Source of the DNA: Streptomyces solicavernae
Lineage (GTDB): Bacteria > Actinomycetota > Actinomycetes > Streptomycetales > Streptomycetaceae
Direction: 5' to 3'
NCBI RefSeq assembly: GCF_029968095.1
Contig: NZ_JASCIR010000023.1
Location: forward strand, 38,905-102,904
DNA length: 64,000 nt
The stretch's first letter is position 1. Each line of letters opens with the position of its first letter. This document shows positions 17,312 to 26,012 of this stretch, piece after piece. The notes beneath the pieces are model-generated. The model was not told the DNA's origin. It did no database searches and worked only from the letters and a program-made list of their open reading frames with translations. A program made the translations under genes and the position numbers.

Positions 17312-18466
17312 TCAGTTGAGTGCCCCACTCGGGTCGGACACGCTCAACTGGCGTGTCACGTAGGTCATATGCTGACTGTGGCCCGCCTCGATCCAGCGCC
17401 CCGGCGTGCCCGTGCCCGCACTTCCGGACTGCCGGGCGCAGGCGTCGAGCCAACGGTCGCCGTCGCTGAAGTGCGGGCCGCGGAAGTCCATCGTCTCGAC
17501 GAGGCGCAGGGCGAGCGAGCGGACGCGCTCCGCCCGATCCGGCCCGCCCGTCGGCGCCTTGGCCAGGAGGAACGTGCGCTCCGTCGTGTACCGCAGCAGG
17601 CCCCACGCCGGGCCGCCCCCGCGCTCCGTCGGCTGGTCCGCGCCGCCGACGTGCTGCGCCCCGTAGTCGCCGTACACCGGCCGCAGTGCGTCGGGACCGG
17701 CAACGTGCAGGACCAGGTGCCGGACGTCCCAGTCGAAGCGGTGCGGTTCGGTCACCTCGCCGACCGGGACGTCGCTCAGGTCCGGGGGCAGCGAACCGGC
17801 GATGAGCGCGACCGTCCGCCACCGGTGCAGCCCGCCGAGCAACTCCAGGGCGCGCACGGCCCACTTGTCGGCCCGGTGGTGCTCGTCCGTGACGGCGCCC
17901 AGGTCGAGGAGGAGGTCGAGCGGCCCGGCCCCGGCCTCCCGTACGCGCCGGGCCAGCTCCCGTACCGCCTCGGCCTGACGCTCGTCCGGCAGACCGGGCA
18001 GGAGTACGCGCACGCCCAGGCCGTTGCCGCTCGCGCGGGCCGTCCGTGCCGTGGCGTCCTGCTGCCACTCCGGCCGCTCGACGCCCGTCACCGGCCGCAG
18101 CGGGCTGCCGGGCAGATGGTTCCACAGCTCCCCCGCCACCGGCCCCGCCTCGTCCTCCACGTGGAAGGCGTCCACCCAGGCCGGGAGCGCCCCTTGCGCC
18201 CGCATGATGTCGACCGTACGGCGCCGCACATGCGCGGCGAGGGCCACCGGGTCCCGGTCGTACAGGACCTCCGGCCGGTGGCCGAGGAGTCGTTCGGGGC
18301 CCGTTCGCGGCGGTACGGTCCAGACGGGCGCGGTGACCGCCCGGATCCACGGCTTCAGCCCGGCGTACGCCGCGAGCGCGCTGCTCCGGGCCGGCAGCAC
18401 GGGCACGTAGAGCGGTGGGGGCGTGTGCCGTGGTGCGGGCGTGTGCAGCGGTATGGAGTCGGCCAT
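17312..18466 (-). CDS. Beta-family protein (phage T4 beta-like)
   Basis: This 384-residue protein has the layout of the beta protein family found in phages and scattered bacteria: an N-terminal LYVPVLPARSSALAAYAGLK, a VPPRTG segment, an alternating strand/helix middle with LDLLLDLGAV and TVALIAGSLP, and a C-terminal FRGPHFSDGDRWLDACA. The biochemical role of the family is not established. ATG 18464-18466 lacks a strong Shine-Dalgarno. Because the family is phage-related and the gene sits between two candidate defence modules, a mobile origin is plausible. Confidence 0.65.
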   Translation of the reverse strand: MADSIPLHTPAPRHTPPPLYVPVLPARSSALAAYAGLKPWIRAVTAPVWTVPPRTGPERLLGHRPEVLYDRDPVALAAHVRRRTVDIMRAQGALPAWVDAFHVEDEAGPVAGELWNHLPGSPLRPVTGVERPEWQQDATARTARASGNGLGVRVLLPGLPDERQAEAVRELARRVREAGAGPLDLLLDLGAVTDEHHRADKWAVRALELLGGLHRWRTVALIAGSLPPDLSDVPVGEVTEPHRFDWDVRHLVLHVAGPDALRPVYGDYGAQHVGGADQPTERGGGPAWGLLRYTTERTFLLAKAPTGGPDRAERVRSLALRLVETMDFRGPHFSDGDRWLDACARQSGSAGTGTPGRWIEAGHSQHMTYVTRQLSVSDPSGALN

Positions 18467-18664
18467 CGCGAACAGCCCCCGTCTTCCCCGCGAGAACGTC
18501 CCGTCCTGATCGCAGAGTCGCCCGGGACAGTCGATGACGAAAGGGGGCGTCCGGGGCGAGGGGTCATATCTCGCCACTTCGACCACCCGGCGCACGGAAG
18601 CTCGGCGGCTGGTGCCTGGTACCCCAGCGCCTCGTACCCGGTACCCCGGCGCCCCCGGCGCCGT

Positions 18665-18679
18665 TAGCATCGGCCGATG
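18665..18679 (+). promoter_or_regulatory. Candidate leaderless promoter and palindrome at the AraC-type gene start
   Basis: TAGCAT (18665-18670) could be a -10 box 6 nt before ATG 18677, with no Shine-Dalgarno present. The 12-bp palindrome CATCGGCCGATG (18668-18679) spans the start, a possible autoregulatory site. Confidence 0.4.
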
Positions 18680-19714
18680 GGCGCGATGATCCGGGGAGCC
18701 AGTCTGCGCGGCTTCGCACGGCTCGTGACGGAGCTCGGCGGCGACCCCGAGGAGTTCCTCGACCGGTTCGCGATCCCCGCGGCCGCGCTCACCTCCGAGG
18801 AAGGGCTCGTCCCGATCGACGCCCACGACCTGATGCTGGACGCGGTCGCGCGTGACCTGGACTGCCCCGACTTCGGCCTCCGCCTCGCCGACACCCAGGA
18901 CGTCAGCATCCTCGGCCGCCTCGCCCTCGCCATCCAGGCGTCCTCGACCCCGGCCGAGGCGCTCGACTGCGCCTCGCGGTTCCTGTTCGTGCACAGCCCG
19001 GCGCTGCGGGTCGGCGTGGAGCCGGATCCGCGGGGGCGGCGCGAGGTGGTCGCCCTGACGTACCGGAAGGACCTGCGCGACTCCCCGTACTCCCCGCAGG
19101 CCACCGAGCTCGGGCTCGGGGTGTTCCACCGGGTGGCGGCTGCCCTGGCCGGGGGGCTGCGGGGGCTGCGCTCAGTGGAGCTGCCGCACCAGCCCCTGTC
19201 GCCGGTCGCCCGGTACACCGGGTTCTTCGGCGCGGACGTGAAGTTCGGCTGCCCGACGGCCGCGCTGCGCGTCGAACGGCGGCTGCTCGACGAGGAGTTC
19301 GAGGGCGCGGACGAGACGATCCGCAAGCTCGCCCTCGACTACCTGGCCAGTCACCACACCGACCCGGAGGAGCTGGTCTCCACCCACGTACGACGGACCC
19401 TGGCCGGCAGCATCGGCGCCAACCCCGCCTCCCTCGCCCAGGTCGCCCGGCTGCTCGCGCTGCACCCGCGCACCCTGCAACGCCGCCTCGCCGCCGAGTC
19501 GACCACCTTCGCCGAGATCCTCGAAGACGTCCGCAGGGACCTCGCGCTGCGCTACCTCACCACCACCGACCTGCCGTTGGGCCAGGTCGCCGCGATGTCC
19601 GGCTTCGCCGACCAGTCCGGCCTCAGCCATGCCGTACGACGCTGGCGCGGCACGAGCCCGAGCGAGGTGCGGCGCCGGGTGCGGCCCCGGGTGCGGGGCC
19701 GTCGCCCGCACTGA
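18677..19714 (+). CDS. AraC-family regulator with arabinose-binding-like (OruR/ArgR-type) N-terminus
   Basis: The 345-residue protein has an N-terminal ligand domain of the PF12625 kind (RGFARLVTELGGDPEEFLDRF, DCPDFGLRLADTQDVSILG). Two AraC HTHs follow at the C-terminus: ASLAQVARLLALHPRTLQRRL and LGQVAAMSGFADQSGLSHAV with a final RRWRGTSPSEVRR. This branch often regulates amino acid, lipid or alcohol catabolism. It precedes the MBL-fold, SDR and lipase genes, its likely targets. In-frame ATG 18686 is an alternative start. Confidence 0.88.
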   Translation: MGAMIRGASLRGFARLVTELGGDPEEFLDRFAIPAAALTSEEGLVPIDAHDLMLDAVARDLDCPDFGLRLADTQDVSILGRLALAIQASSTPAEALDCASRFLFVHSPALRVGVEPDPRGRREVVALTYRKDLRDSPYSPQATELGLGVFHRVAAALAGGLRGLRSVELPHQPLSPVARYTGFFGADVKFGCPTAALRVERRLLDEEFEGADETIRKLALDYLASHHTDPEELVSTHVRRTLAGSIGANPASLAQVARLLALHPRTLQRRLAAESTTFAEILEDVRRDLALRYLTTTDLPLGQVAAMSGFADQSGLSHAVRRWRGTSPSEVRRRVRPRVRGRRPH

Positions 19715-19788
19715 GCCCGGCCGCGCGTACCGAGCCCGGCCGCGCGTACCGAGCCCGCCCGCGCGTACCGAGCCCGCCCGCGCGTACC
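19713..19788 (+). repeat. 19-bp tandem repeat after the AraC-type gene
   Basis: Four copies of a 19-bp unit (GAGCCCGSCCGCGCGTACC) start within the stop codon and fill half the gap to the next gene. No hairpin arm was recognised. Confidence 0.85.
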
Positions 19789-19868
19789 GAGTTTGTCGCG
19801 CTGGAACAAATCCCGCCGCCCGCGGCCCGGCATCCTGCTGGCTCGACAGCGACAGCGAGGAGTAGTCC

Positions 19869-21110
19869 ATGGCGACAGCCGGAACCGACCAAGGAACCGA
19901 CCGAGGAACCGACCGAGGAACCGACGACCACCTGACCGCGATCGGCGCCCGGCCGATCCCCGAGTTCGACGGCGTGCACGACGTGTGGCCGCGCGGCGAC
20001 CGGCTGCGGGCGGTCCGGGAGGCCGCCGCCGCGTACAAGGAGCGCTTCAAGGCGCAGGGCCGGGTGCGGGCCGTGAAGTCGGTGGACATCGCGGCGGCCC
20101 CGTACCCCGTGAAGTACGCCTTCCACGACGCCGTCTCGGTGCCCACGCTCCCGCTGATCTCGATGATCAACCGCATGATCGTGGTGCAGTACGAGGACTT
20201 CGACGGCCGGGCCCGCACCCTCGTGTTCGAGCCGACGGTGCCGGACGGGTCGGCGGAGGCGCCGTTCTACCGCAACCTGCAGAAGCTGACCGCCAAGGTC
20301 CCCGGCGGCAGGCTCCTGGAGCGGGTGGTCCTCAAGTACTACGCCGAGCCCGGCGACGTACTGCGCCGCCTCGGCCTCACCCCCGACGACATCGACTTCT
20401 GCACCTTCGACCACCTGCACGTCCAGGACCCGCGGATGATCCTGGGCTCCACCGAGGTCATCGAGGGCGAACACGCCCCGCGCCGGGCGCTGTTCGGCGG
20501 GGCGCGGATGCTCGTGCACCGGCGCGAGCTGGACACGCTGCGGTCCCTGCATCCGATGCAGTGGGCGTGGTACGTGGACGGCGGGCTCGGCGGCGTGGAC
20601 CCGGAGCAGTTCGTCGCCTTCGACGGCGACATCGAACTCGGCCCCGGCATAGCCCTGTTGTGGACGCCGGGTCATACCGACGGCAACCACTCCCTCGTAC
20701 TGAACACGCCGGACGGGGTGTGGGTGTCGTCGGAGAACGGCATCTCCCTGGACAACTGGCAACCGGAGCTGTCCCGCATCCCCGGAGTGCGGCGCTACGC
20801 CAGGGAGTTCGGGCGCGAGATCTGCCCCAACGCCAACACCCTTGAAGACTCTCTCGACCAGTACGACTCGATGGTCAAGGAGAAGACCCTCGCCGACCGC
20901 TGCAAGGCCGACCCGCGCTGGCTGCAGATCCTGCCGTCGACGGAGCTGGCCCCGTGGAAGCGGTTCTGGCCGGTCGTTCCGACGTACGTCCACGGCGGCA
21001 TCGCGTACGGGACGATCACGGGCGGGACGAACGCGGGCGGGACGAGCGCGGGCGGGACGAGCGCGGGCGGTACGAGCGCGGGCGGTACGGTCACGGGCGG
21101 TGCGCGGTGA
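19869..21110 (+). CDS. MBL-fold metallo-hydrolase-like protein with repeat tails
   Basis: The 413-residue protein matches the MBL fold loosely. FCTFDHLHVQDPRM takes the place of the HxHxDH loop, and LLWTPGHTDGNHSL is the second metal-His motif. The first loop keeps only DHLH, so metal binding may be altered. The N-terminus is a GTDR repeat (12-bp units) and the C-terminus a GGTSA repeat (15-bp units), both outside the fold. GAGGAG precedes ATG 19869. The stop overlaps the SDR start as GTGA, so the two proteins likely act together, perhaps a hydrolase and a dehydrogenase on one lipid-like substrate. Confidence 0.75.
   Translation: MATAGTDQGTDRGTDRGTDDHLTAIGARPIPEFDGVHDVWPRGDRLRAVREAAAAYKERFKAQGRVRAVKSVDIAAAPYPVKYAFHDAVSVPTLPLISMINRMIVVQYEDFDGRARTLVFEPTVPDGSAEAPFYRNLQKLTAKVPGGRLLERVVLKYYAEPGDVLRRLGLTPDDIDFCTFDHLHVQDPRMILGSTEVIEGEHAPRRALFGGARMLVHRRELDTLRSLHPMQWAWYVDGGLGGVDPEQFVAFDGDIELGPGIALLWTPGHTDGNHSLVLNTPDGVWVSSENGISLDNWQPELSRIPGVRRYAREFGREICPNANTLEDSLDQYDSMVKEKTLADRCKADPRWLQILPSTELAPWKRFWPVVPTYVHGGIAYGTITGGTNAGGTSAGGTSAGGTSAGGTVTGGAR
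19881..19927 (+). repeat. 12-bp tandem repeat at the MBL-fold gene start
   Basis: GGAACCGACCRA repeats four times and encodes Gly-Thr-Asp-Arg/Gln. Confidence 0.85.
21021..21100 (+). repeat. 15-bp tandem repeat at the MBL-fold gene end
   Basis: About five units of GGCGGGACGAGCGCG encode Gly-Gly-Thr-Ser/Asn-Ala just before the stop. Confidence 0.85.
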
Positions 21111-22096
21111 CCGCCGCCAGCGCGGGCGCGGTCGTCACGGGCGCGGGGCGCGGCCTCGGCCGACTGATCGCCGCGGAGCTGGCCGGGCGCGGCCACCGGG
21201 TCCTGGTCACCGACGTGGACGCGGACGCGGCCCGCGCGACGGCGGACGAGCTGGGGCCCCAGGTCTCCTGGGCGGCCGTGGACGTACGCGACGAGACCCA
21301 GGTCGCCGCCGCCCGGGACCGCATCGTGCGGGAGGCCGGGCGCCTGGACGTCTGGGTCAACAACGCCGGTGTCCTGGCAACCGGCCCCGCCTGGGATCAG
21401 TCGGCCGACGTACGCCGCCTGATGGTCGAGGTCAACGCGCTCGGCACCGTCAACGGCACGGTCGCGGCGATCGAGGCCATGCGACGCAGCACCGACGCCG
21501 GAGGCGGCACCGGCGGCACCGGCGACACAGGCGACACAGGCGACACAGACGGCACTGGCGGCACCGGCGACACAGACGGCACAGGCGACACAGGCGACAC
21601 CGGCGACACAGGCGACACAGGCGACACCGGCGGCACCGGCGGACACATCGTCAACGTCGTCTCGCTTGCCGGGCTGACCCCGGTCCCCGGCGAGGCGGTG
21701 TACGCCGCGTCCAAGCACGCCGCGCTCGGCTTCAGCCTCAGCACCCTCGCCGACCTGCGCCTCGCCGGGATCAGGAACATCCGGATCTCCTGCGTCTGCC
21801 CCGACGGCATCTGGACCCCGATGCTCCACGACAAGCTCGACGACCCCGGCTCGGCGCTGTCGTTCTCCGGCAGGCTGCTCAGGCCCGAGGAGGTCGTCGA
21901 CGCGGTACGCCAGGTCCTCGACCGGCCCCGCCCGGTCACCGCGGTCCCGAGGGGGCGGGGACTGCAGGTCCGGCTCGCCGCCGCACTCCCCTCGCTCGGC
22001 CTGCGAGCGCTCCCGCTGGCGGTGGCGCGGGGGCGGCGGGTGCAGCGCAGGATGCTGGCGCGGCGATCGGCGCCGGGGCGTCGGCCGAACCGGTAA
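21107..22096 (+). CDS. Short-chain dehydrogenase/reductase with a Gly-Thr-Asp repeat insertion
   Basis: A classical SDR: GAVVTGAGRGLGR for NAD(P) binding, VNNAGVLATGPAW, catalytic Ser in IVNVVSLAGLTPVPG, and YAASKHAALGF with the Tyr/Lys pair. Between the helix ending EAMRR and the strand HIVNVVS, where SDRs usually have a 3-6 residue turn, this protein carries ~48 residues of GTGDT repeats. The turn is at the surface, so the fold may tolerate it. GTG overlaps the MBL gene stop. The C-terminus is Arg-rich and extended. Confidence 0.85.
   Translation: MTAASAGAVVTGAGRGLGRLIAAELAGRGHRVLVTDVDADAARATADELGPQVSWAAVDVRDETQVAAARDRIVREAGRLDVWVNNAGVLATGPAWDQSADVRRLMVEVNALGTVNGTVAAIEAMRRSTDAGGGTGGTGDTGDTGDTDGTGGTGDTDGTGDTGDTGDTGDTGDTGGTGGHIVNVVSLAGLTPVPGEAVYAASKHAALGFSLSTLADLRLAGIRNIRISCVCPDGIWTPMLHDKLDDPGSALSFSGRLLRPEEVVDAVRQVLDRPRPVTAVPRGRGLQVRLAAALPSLGLRALPLAVARGRRVQRRMLARRSAPGRRPNR
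21503..21643 (+). repeat. 9-bp minisatellite inside the SDR gene
   Basis: About fifteen units of the GGCGACACN and GGCACCGGC kind encode Gly-Thr-Gly-Asp-Thr in the loop before the catalytic strand. Confidence 0.9.
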
Positions 22097-22119
22097 CGTC
22101 ACGCCCCTTTCAACCAGCC

Positions 22120-22134
22120 GTTACCTCCCGTAAC
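22120..22134. promoter_or_regulatory. Inverted repeat GTTAC-N5-GTAAC before the lipase gene
   Basis: This 15-bp dyad sits in an AT-richer part of the 86-bp gap between the SDR stop and the lipase start, a position suited to an operator. Confidence 0.35.
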
Positions 22135-22182
22135 TTACTCCGCGGTAGCCACCTGTGTTCCACTTCACGCACTGGGGGAATC

Positions 22183-23592
22183 ATGCACCGGAGGTACTCC
22201 GGCCTGGCGGCCGCGGCCGCCGTCACCGCCCTGACACTCGGCACGGCGCCGACCGCGACGGCCGCGACGGCCACGACGGCCACGACGGCCACGACGGCCA
22301 CGACCGCCGCGACCGCCGCTCCGGACGCGGTCCAGTCCGGGCGGCAGCACACCGGGGCCACGTCGGACGACGACCCCTTCTACCGCTACGACGGCAGCAA
22401 GCCGCTCTCCTCGTACCGGCCCGGCGACGTACTCAAGAAGCGCACCCTGAACTACCACCTCGTCGGCATCCCCACCCCGCTCCGCGCGACCCAGCTGCTC
22501 TACCGCTCCACCGACGCGCAGGGCAGGCCCTCGGCCAACGTCACCACCGTGGTCCGCGCGCCCGGCGGAGACGGCACCAAGGCCGTGTCGTACCAGTCGT
22601 TCTACGACTCCCTCGACCCGGCGCACGGCCCCTCCCGCGCCATCGCCGGCGACGTCTCCCTCGGCGGGCTCATCCCCAACGCCGAGGCTCTGGTCATGGC
22701 GCCTCTCCTGGCCCAGGGGTACGACCTCGTCATCCCCGACACCGAGGGCCAGACCGCCGACTTCGCGGCCGGACCGGGGTACGGGACGGCCACCCTCGAC
22801 TCGATCCGCGCCAGCACCAGCGCCGCCGCGCAGACCGGTCTGGACGGCGAGACGAGGTTCGGCCTGCTCGGCTACTCCGGCGGCGCCATCGCCACCAACT
22901 GGGCGGTCGCCCTGGCCCCCGACTACGCCCCCGAGGTCGACGAACGGCTCGTCGGCTTCGCCGAGGGCGGGGTCCTGGTCGCGCCCGCCCACAACCTCAA
23001 GTACGTCGACGGGGCGCTGGTGTGGAACGGCGTCCTCCCGATGGCGGTCATCGGCGTCGCCCGCGCGTACGACATCGACATCGAGCGGTACCTGAGCGAG
23101 CGGGGCCTGGAGGTCTTCAAGGAGCTCGAACACGCCTCGATCGCCGACGCGTTGGGCCGCTACCCGGGCATGACCTGGAAGGACCTCGCCAAACCGGCGT
23201 ACGAGAACCCCAACTCCATCCCCGCCTTCCTGGAGGCCGTCAACAAGATCAACCTCGGCGAGGCCCCCACCCCGACCGTCCCCGGCTTCATCGGCCAGGG
23301 CAACGCGGGCCACCTGGAGGGCACGCTCAACAACCCGCCCGGCATCGGCACCGGCGACGGCGTCATGGTCGCCGGCGACGTCCGCGCCCTGGCCCGCCAG
23401 TACTGCGCCACCGGCAACCGCTCCATCAAGTACGAGCAGTACGACGCCCTGAGCCACATCACCGCCATGCCGTACTGGGCCCCGCGAGCCATGACATGGC
23501 TGACGGCCCGCTTCAACGGCGAGACGGCTCCGAGCAACTGCGGGAGCATCGCGCCGGGGAACTCCTTGGAGCCGGAGCGGCCGGGCAACTGA
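22183..23592 (+). CDS. Secreted lipase (LIP / secretory triacylglycerol lipase family)
   Basis: The 469-residue precursor starts with a Sec-type signal (RRYSGLAAAAAVTALTLGTA and an AxA-like cleavage region). An Ala-Thr repeat linker and the mature LIP-family domain follow: DPFYRYDGSKPLSSYRPGDV, RATQLLYRSTDAQGRP, GYDLVIPDTEGQ, and nucleophile Ser232 in LLGYSGGAIA. ALSHITAMPYW near the end holds the probable catalytic His. Two Cys (~406 and ~451) may form a disulfide. It would hydrolyse lipids or esters outside the cell. The Ala-Thr linker comes from a 9-bp repeat at ~22262-22312. Confidence 0.88.
   Translation: MHRRYSGLAAAAAVTALTLGTAPTATAATATTATTATTATTAATAAPDAVQSGRQHTGATSDDDPFYRYDGSKPLSSYRPGDVLKKRTLNYHLVGIPTPLRATQLLYRSTDAQGRPSANVTTVVRAPGGDGTKAVSYQSFYDSLDPAHGPSRAIAGDVSLGGLIPNAEALVMAPLLAQGYDLVIPDTEGQTADFAAGPGYGTATLDSIRASTSAAAQTGLDGETRFGLLGYSGGAIATNWAVALAPDYAPEVDERLVGFAEGGVLVAPAHNLKYVDGALVWNGVLPMAVIGVARAYDIDIERYLSERGLEVFKELEHASIADALGRYPGMTWKDLAKPAYENPNSIPAFLEAVNKINLGEAPTPTVPGFIGQGNAGHLEGTLNNPPGIGTGDGVMVAGDVRALARQYCATGNRSIKYEQYDALSHITAMPYWAPRAMTWLTARFNGETAPSNCGSIAPGNSLEPERPGN
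22262..22312 (+). repeat. 9-bp tandem repeat after the lipase signal peptide
   Basis: ACGGCCACG units repeat about five times and give an Ala-Thr-Thr linker between signal peptide and enzyme. Confidence 0.85.
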
Positions 23593-23634
23593 CGGAACGC
23601 GGAAGGGCCGTCACCGACCCGCATCAGGACAGTT

Positions 23635-23668
23635 CAAGGGCTCGCCGGGCTTCACGGGCGAGCCCTTG
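23635..23668. terminator. 12-bp perfect hairpin between convergent lipase and helicase genes
   Basis: CAAGGGCTCGCC (23635-23646) pairs with GGCGAGCCCTTG (23657-23668) across 10 nt. It lies between two convergent stops and can serve both. Confidence 0.75.
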
Positions 23669-23740
23669 AGGCGCGAGTCGACCGTCACAGGCGAGCCCTT
23701 GAGGCGCGAGTCGACCGTCACAGGCGAGCCCTTGAGGTGC
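23657..23740. repeat. 33-bp tandem repeat carrying one terminator arm into the helicase 3' end
   Basis: Copies start at 23657, 23690 and 23723 (last one partial). Each begins with the terminator right arm, and the third overlaps the helicase stop codon, so part of the repeat is coding. Confidence 0.85.
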
Positions 23741-26012
23741 GAGTGGCCCCGGCAGGTCCGAGTGGCCGCAGGAACCGGCTCGGCTCACCGCTCCAGAAGA
23801 TGGCGAGCGCGTCACGAGCCCGGGTCGCGGCGACGAACAGGAGAGAGCGGGCCATATTGAGTTCGCGGCGGTGACGCGTCGTGTCGTTCTTCTGCCAGGC
23901 GTCGACCGAAGCGCGGGGGACCAGCCCTTCACGGACGCCCGCGATGATCATGCATCGGTACTCAAGCCCCTTGAAGCGGTACATCGTGCCGATGTGTACG
24001 CCTTCATCGCTCTTCGGGCCGTCCCTGGTGATCTCGGTGGACGTGATGCCGCGCTGCGCGAGCCGGTAGGCGACCTGCGTGACCATGTCGTTCGTCGGGA
24101 CGCAGACGGCGACGGACTCACGGGCGATGTCGGCCCACTGCTTCACCTGGTCCACGATCAGGTCGAGCTCCCTGTCCCAGTCGGGAGCCGAGCGCAGAGT
24201 GGGGCGCCTGCCACGCAGGACGGAACGGTAGCCTGCCAAGTCCTCGCCGGAGCCGTCGAGATCGTCGTAGTCGGTGCCTTCCAGGAGGCCGATGGCGGAA
24301 CCGAGGATCTCCCTGGTGGTGCGGTAGCTGAGGGTCAGCCTGGCGGAGCGGCCGCGGATGTTGACGCCGAGACTGCCGAGGGTGACCTGATTGTCGTAGA
24401 TGCGCTGGTGGGTGTCGCCGACCAGGAAGATGTCGTTCGGCTGCCCTTCGGGAACCATGGCCCGCAGCATCTTCCAGTGGGCGGCGCTCAGGTCCTGGGC
24501 CTCGTCCACCACGATGTGGCGGTAGCGGTAGCGCAGCCAGGCCCCGGAGCCGGCTTCGAGGTGGATGTTGTCCAGGCCGCCCCGTTCGTCCTGCTGCCGG
24601 GCCTTCGCCTCGATCTTCTGCTTGCGGTGGATCTCCAGCTGGGCTGCTCGTTCGGCGACTTGACGGTGGGTCTCCACGCCCAGGGCATCGAGACGCTGGG
24701 TGTAGCGCTCGGCGAGCTGCCAGATCTCGGCCCGCTCGGCCCTGCTGATGCTTCGTCCACGGCCGGCGCGGCGGACCCGGAAGTAGTCGGCACGCGATCC
24801 CACGGCCTGGCCGAGGATCACCTGGTTCCACTCGTCGCTGAGGAACTCGGCGTCCCAGCGGGTCTCGCCGGTCTCCGCGAGCATCTGCCGCCACTCCCGC
24901 AGGGCCGCCAGGTCTTCGAGCCTGCGTTTGGCGTTGCCCGGATCGGCTTCGCGCACCACCCGGGTCGCCAGCTGGTCGACGTGCAGGATGTCCACGCGGG
25001 CCAGCGTCTGAGGGCCGCCGAGGGACAGGAGCCGGGACCGCAGGTCGGCGGCCAGGTTCTTGTTATACGTCGTGAACAGCACCGGTTTGGTGTGTCCGGC
25101 GGGGAGCTGGTCCACCAGGTGCTTCACGCGGTGCAGGGCGACGATCGTCTTGCCCGTGCCGGGGCCGCCGCCCACCCGCGCGGGGCCCGAGTAGGTGCGG
25201 TGCACGAGCTTGGCCTGGGTGGGGTGGAGGAAGACCTTCCAGCGGCCGAAGTCGCCTTCCTCCAGGATGCTTTCCAGCGACGCGTCGTCGGTGATGACCG
25301 CGACCGCGGACCGGCCGACGGCCGCCTGCCAGTCCTCGGTGTCCAGCTTCTCCGGCTCGACCGCGACCGGCTCGGTGACCTGCTGCCTGACCTTCTCGTA
25401 CGGGACGCCGTCGCGCAGCCGGAACAGCACCTCGCCGGTGTGGCGCGGGGCGTACTCGGCGAGGCCGCGCAGCTCGTCGTCCGTCGTCAGCTTGAGCACG
25501 ATCGGGATGAGCGGTTCGACCACACCGAGGTCGGCGAGCTGCTGCGCGGTGTACTCCGCGAACAGGGGCGTCTCGGGGGGCGGCGCGGGCGGCGCGGGCG
25601 CCAGGGGTGCCTTGGCGGTCGGTTCGGGCGCGGGCTTGCGCAGGACGTCTTCCTCGACGACCTGCAGGTCCACGTACTCGATGGCGCCCGTGACCTGGTT
25701 GATGCCGTAGGTGAGCCGGTCGAGGTGGGCATCGACGTGGCTGCGGTGTCTGACCGCGACGAGCAGCCAGTCGTTGTGGCCGAGATGGAGGAGGAGTGCC
25801 CGGTGGTCCTTGTTGACCCACGCCGACCACAGGCGGCGGTCGTCCTTCAGCGACGTGAGCCGGAAGCTGCCCGCCTCGGGGTTGCGTCGGAAGTCGTGCT
25901 GGAACCTGTAGACGGCGTCGACGACCGGCTGGTCCAGCTTGACGATCTCCTTGTCGGCCTTGTCGAGGAGGCGCAGCGTCGCGCCCTTGGTCGGTGCTCC
26001 GGCGCTGGTCAT
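23718..26012 (-). CDS. UvrD/Rep-type superfamily 1 helicase with RelE/ParE-like N-terminal domain
   Basis: The 764-residue protein is a fusion. Residues ~15-125 (DAVYRFQHDFRRNPEAGSF, LWSAWVNKDHRALLLHLG, VRHRSHVDAHLDRLTYG) have the strand-helix order of RelE/ParE toxins. After a Pro-rich linker comes an SF1 helicase: GGGPGTGKTIVALHRV (Walker A), HIVVDEAQDLSAAHW (Walker B), FLVGDTHQRIYD, LTLSYRTTREIL, and IGTMYRFKGLEYRCMIIAG with LLFVAATRARDAL near the end. ATG overlaps the stop of the 2317-residue helicase as ATGA, so the two are coupled. Likely a DNA-translocating subunit of the locus; whether the RelE-like part has nuclease activity is unknown. Confidence 0.85.
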   Translation of the reverse strand: MTSAGAPTKGATLRLLDKADKEIVKLDQPVVDAVYRFQHDFRRNPEAGSFRLTSLKDDRRLWSAWVNKDHRALLLHLGHNDWLLVAVRHRSHVDAHLDRLTYGINQVTGAIEYVDLQVVEEDVLRKPAPEPTAKAPLAPAPPAPPPETPLFAEYTAQQLADLGVVEPLIPIVLKLTTDDELRGLAEYAPRHTGEVLFRLRDGVPYEKVRQQVTEPVAVEPEKLDTEDWQAAVGRSAVAVITDDASLESILEEGDFGRWKVFLHPTQAKLVHRTYSGPARVGGGPGTGKTIVALHRVKHLVDQLPAGHTKPVLFTTYNKNLAADLRSRLLSLGGPQTLARVDILHVDQLATRVVREADPGNAKRRLEDLAALREWRQMLAETGETRWDAEFLSDEWNQVILGQAVGSRADYFRVRRAGRGRSISRAERAEIWQLAERYTQRLDALGVETHRQVAERAAQLEIHRKQKIEAKARQQDERGGLDNIHLEAGSGAWLRYRYRHIVVDEAQDLSAAHWKMLRAMVPEGQPNDIFLVGDTHQRIYDNQVTLGSLGVNIRGRSARLTLSYRTTREILGSAIGLLEGTDYDDLDGSGEDLAGYRSVLRGRRPTLRSAPDWDRELDLIVDQVKQWADIARESVAVCVPTNDMVTQVAYRLAQRGITSTEITRDGPKSDEGVHIGTMYRFKGLEYRCMIIAGVREGLVPRASVDAWQKNDTTRHRRELNMARSLLFVAATRARDALAIFWSGEPSRFLRPLGPAGATRTSRARL

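Noticed and set aside
20842..23592. A single 916-codon frame joining part of the MBL gene, the SDR region and the lipase
   Set aside because: Only the part from ATG 22183 has a signal peptide and lipase motifs; upstream it is Arg-rich shadow sequence.
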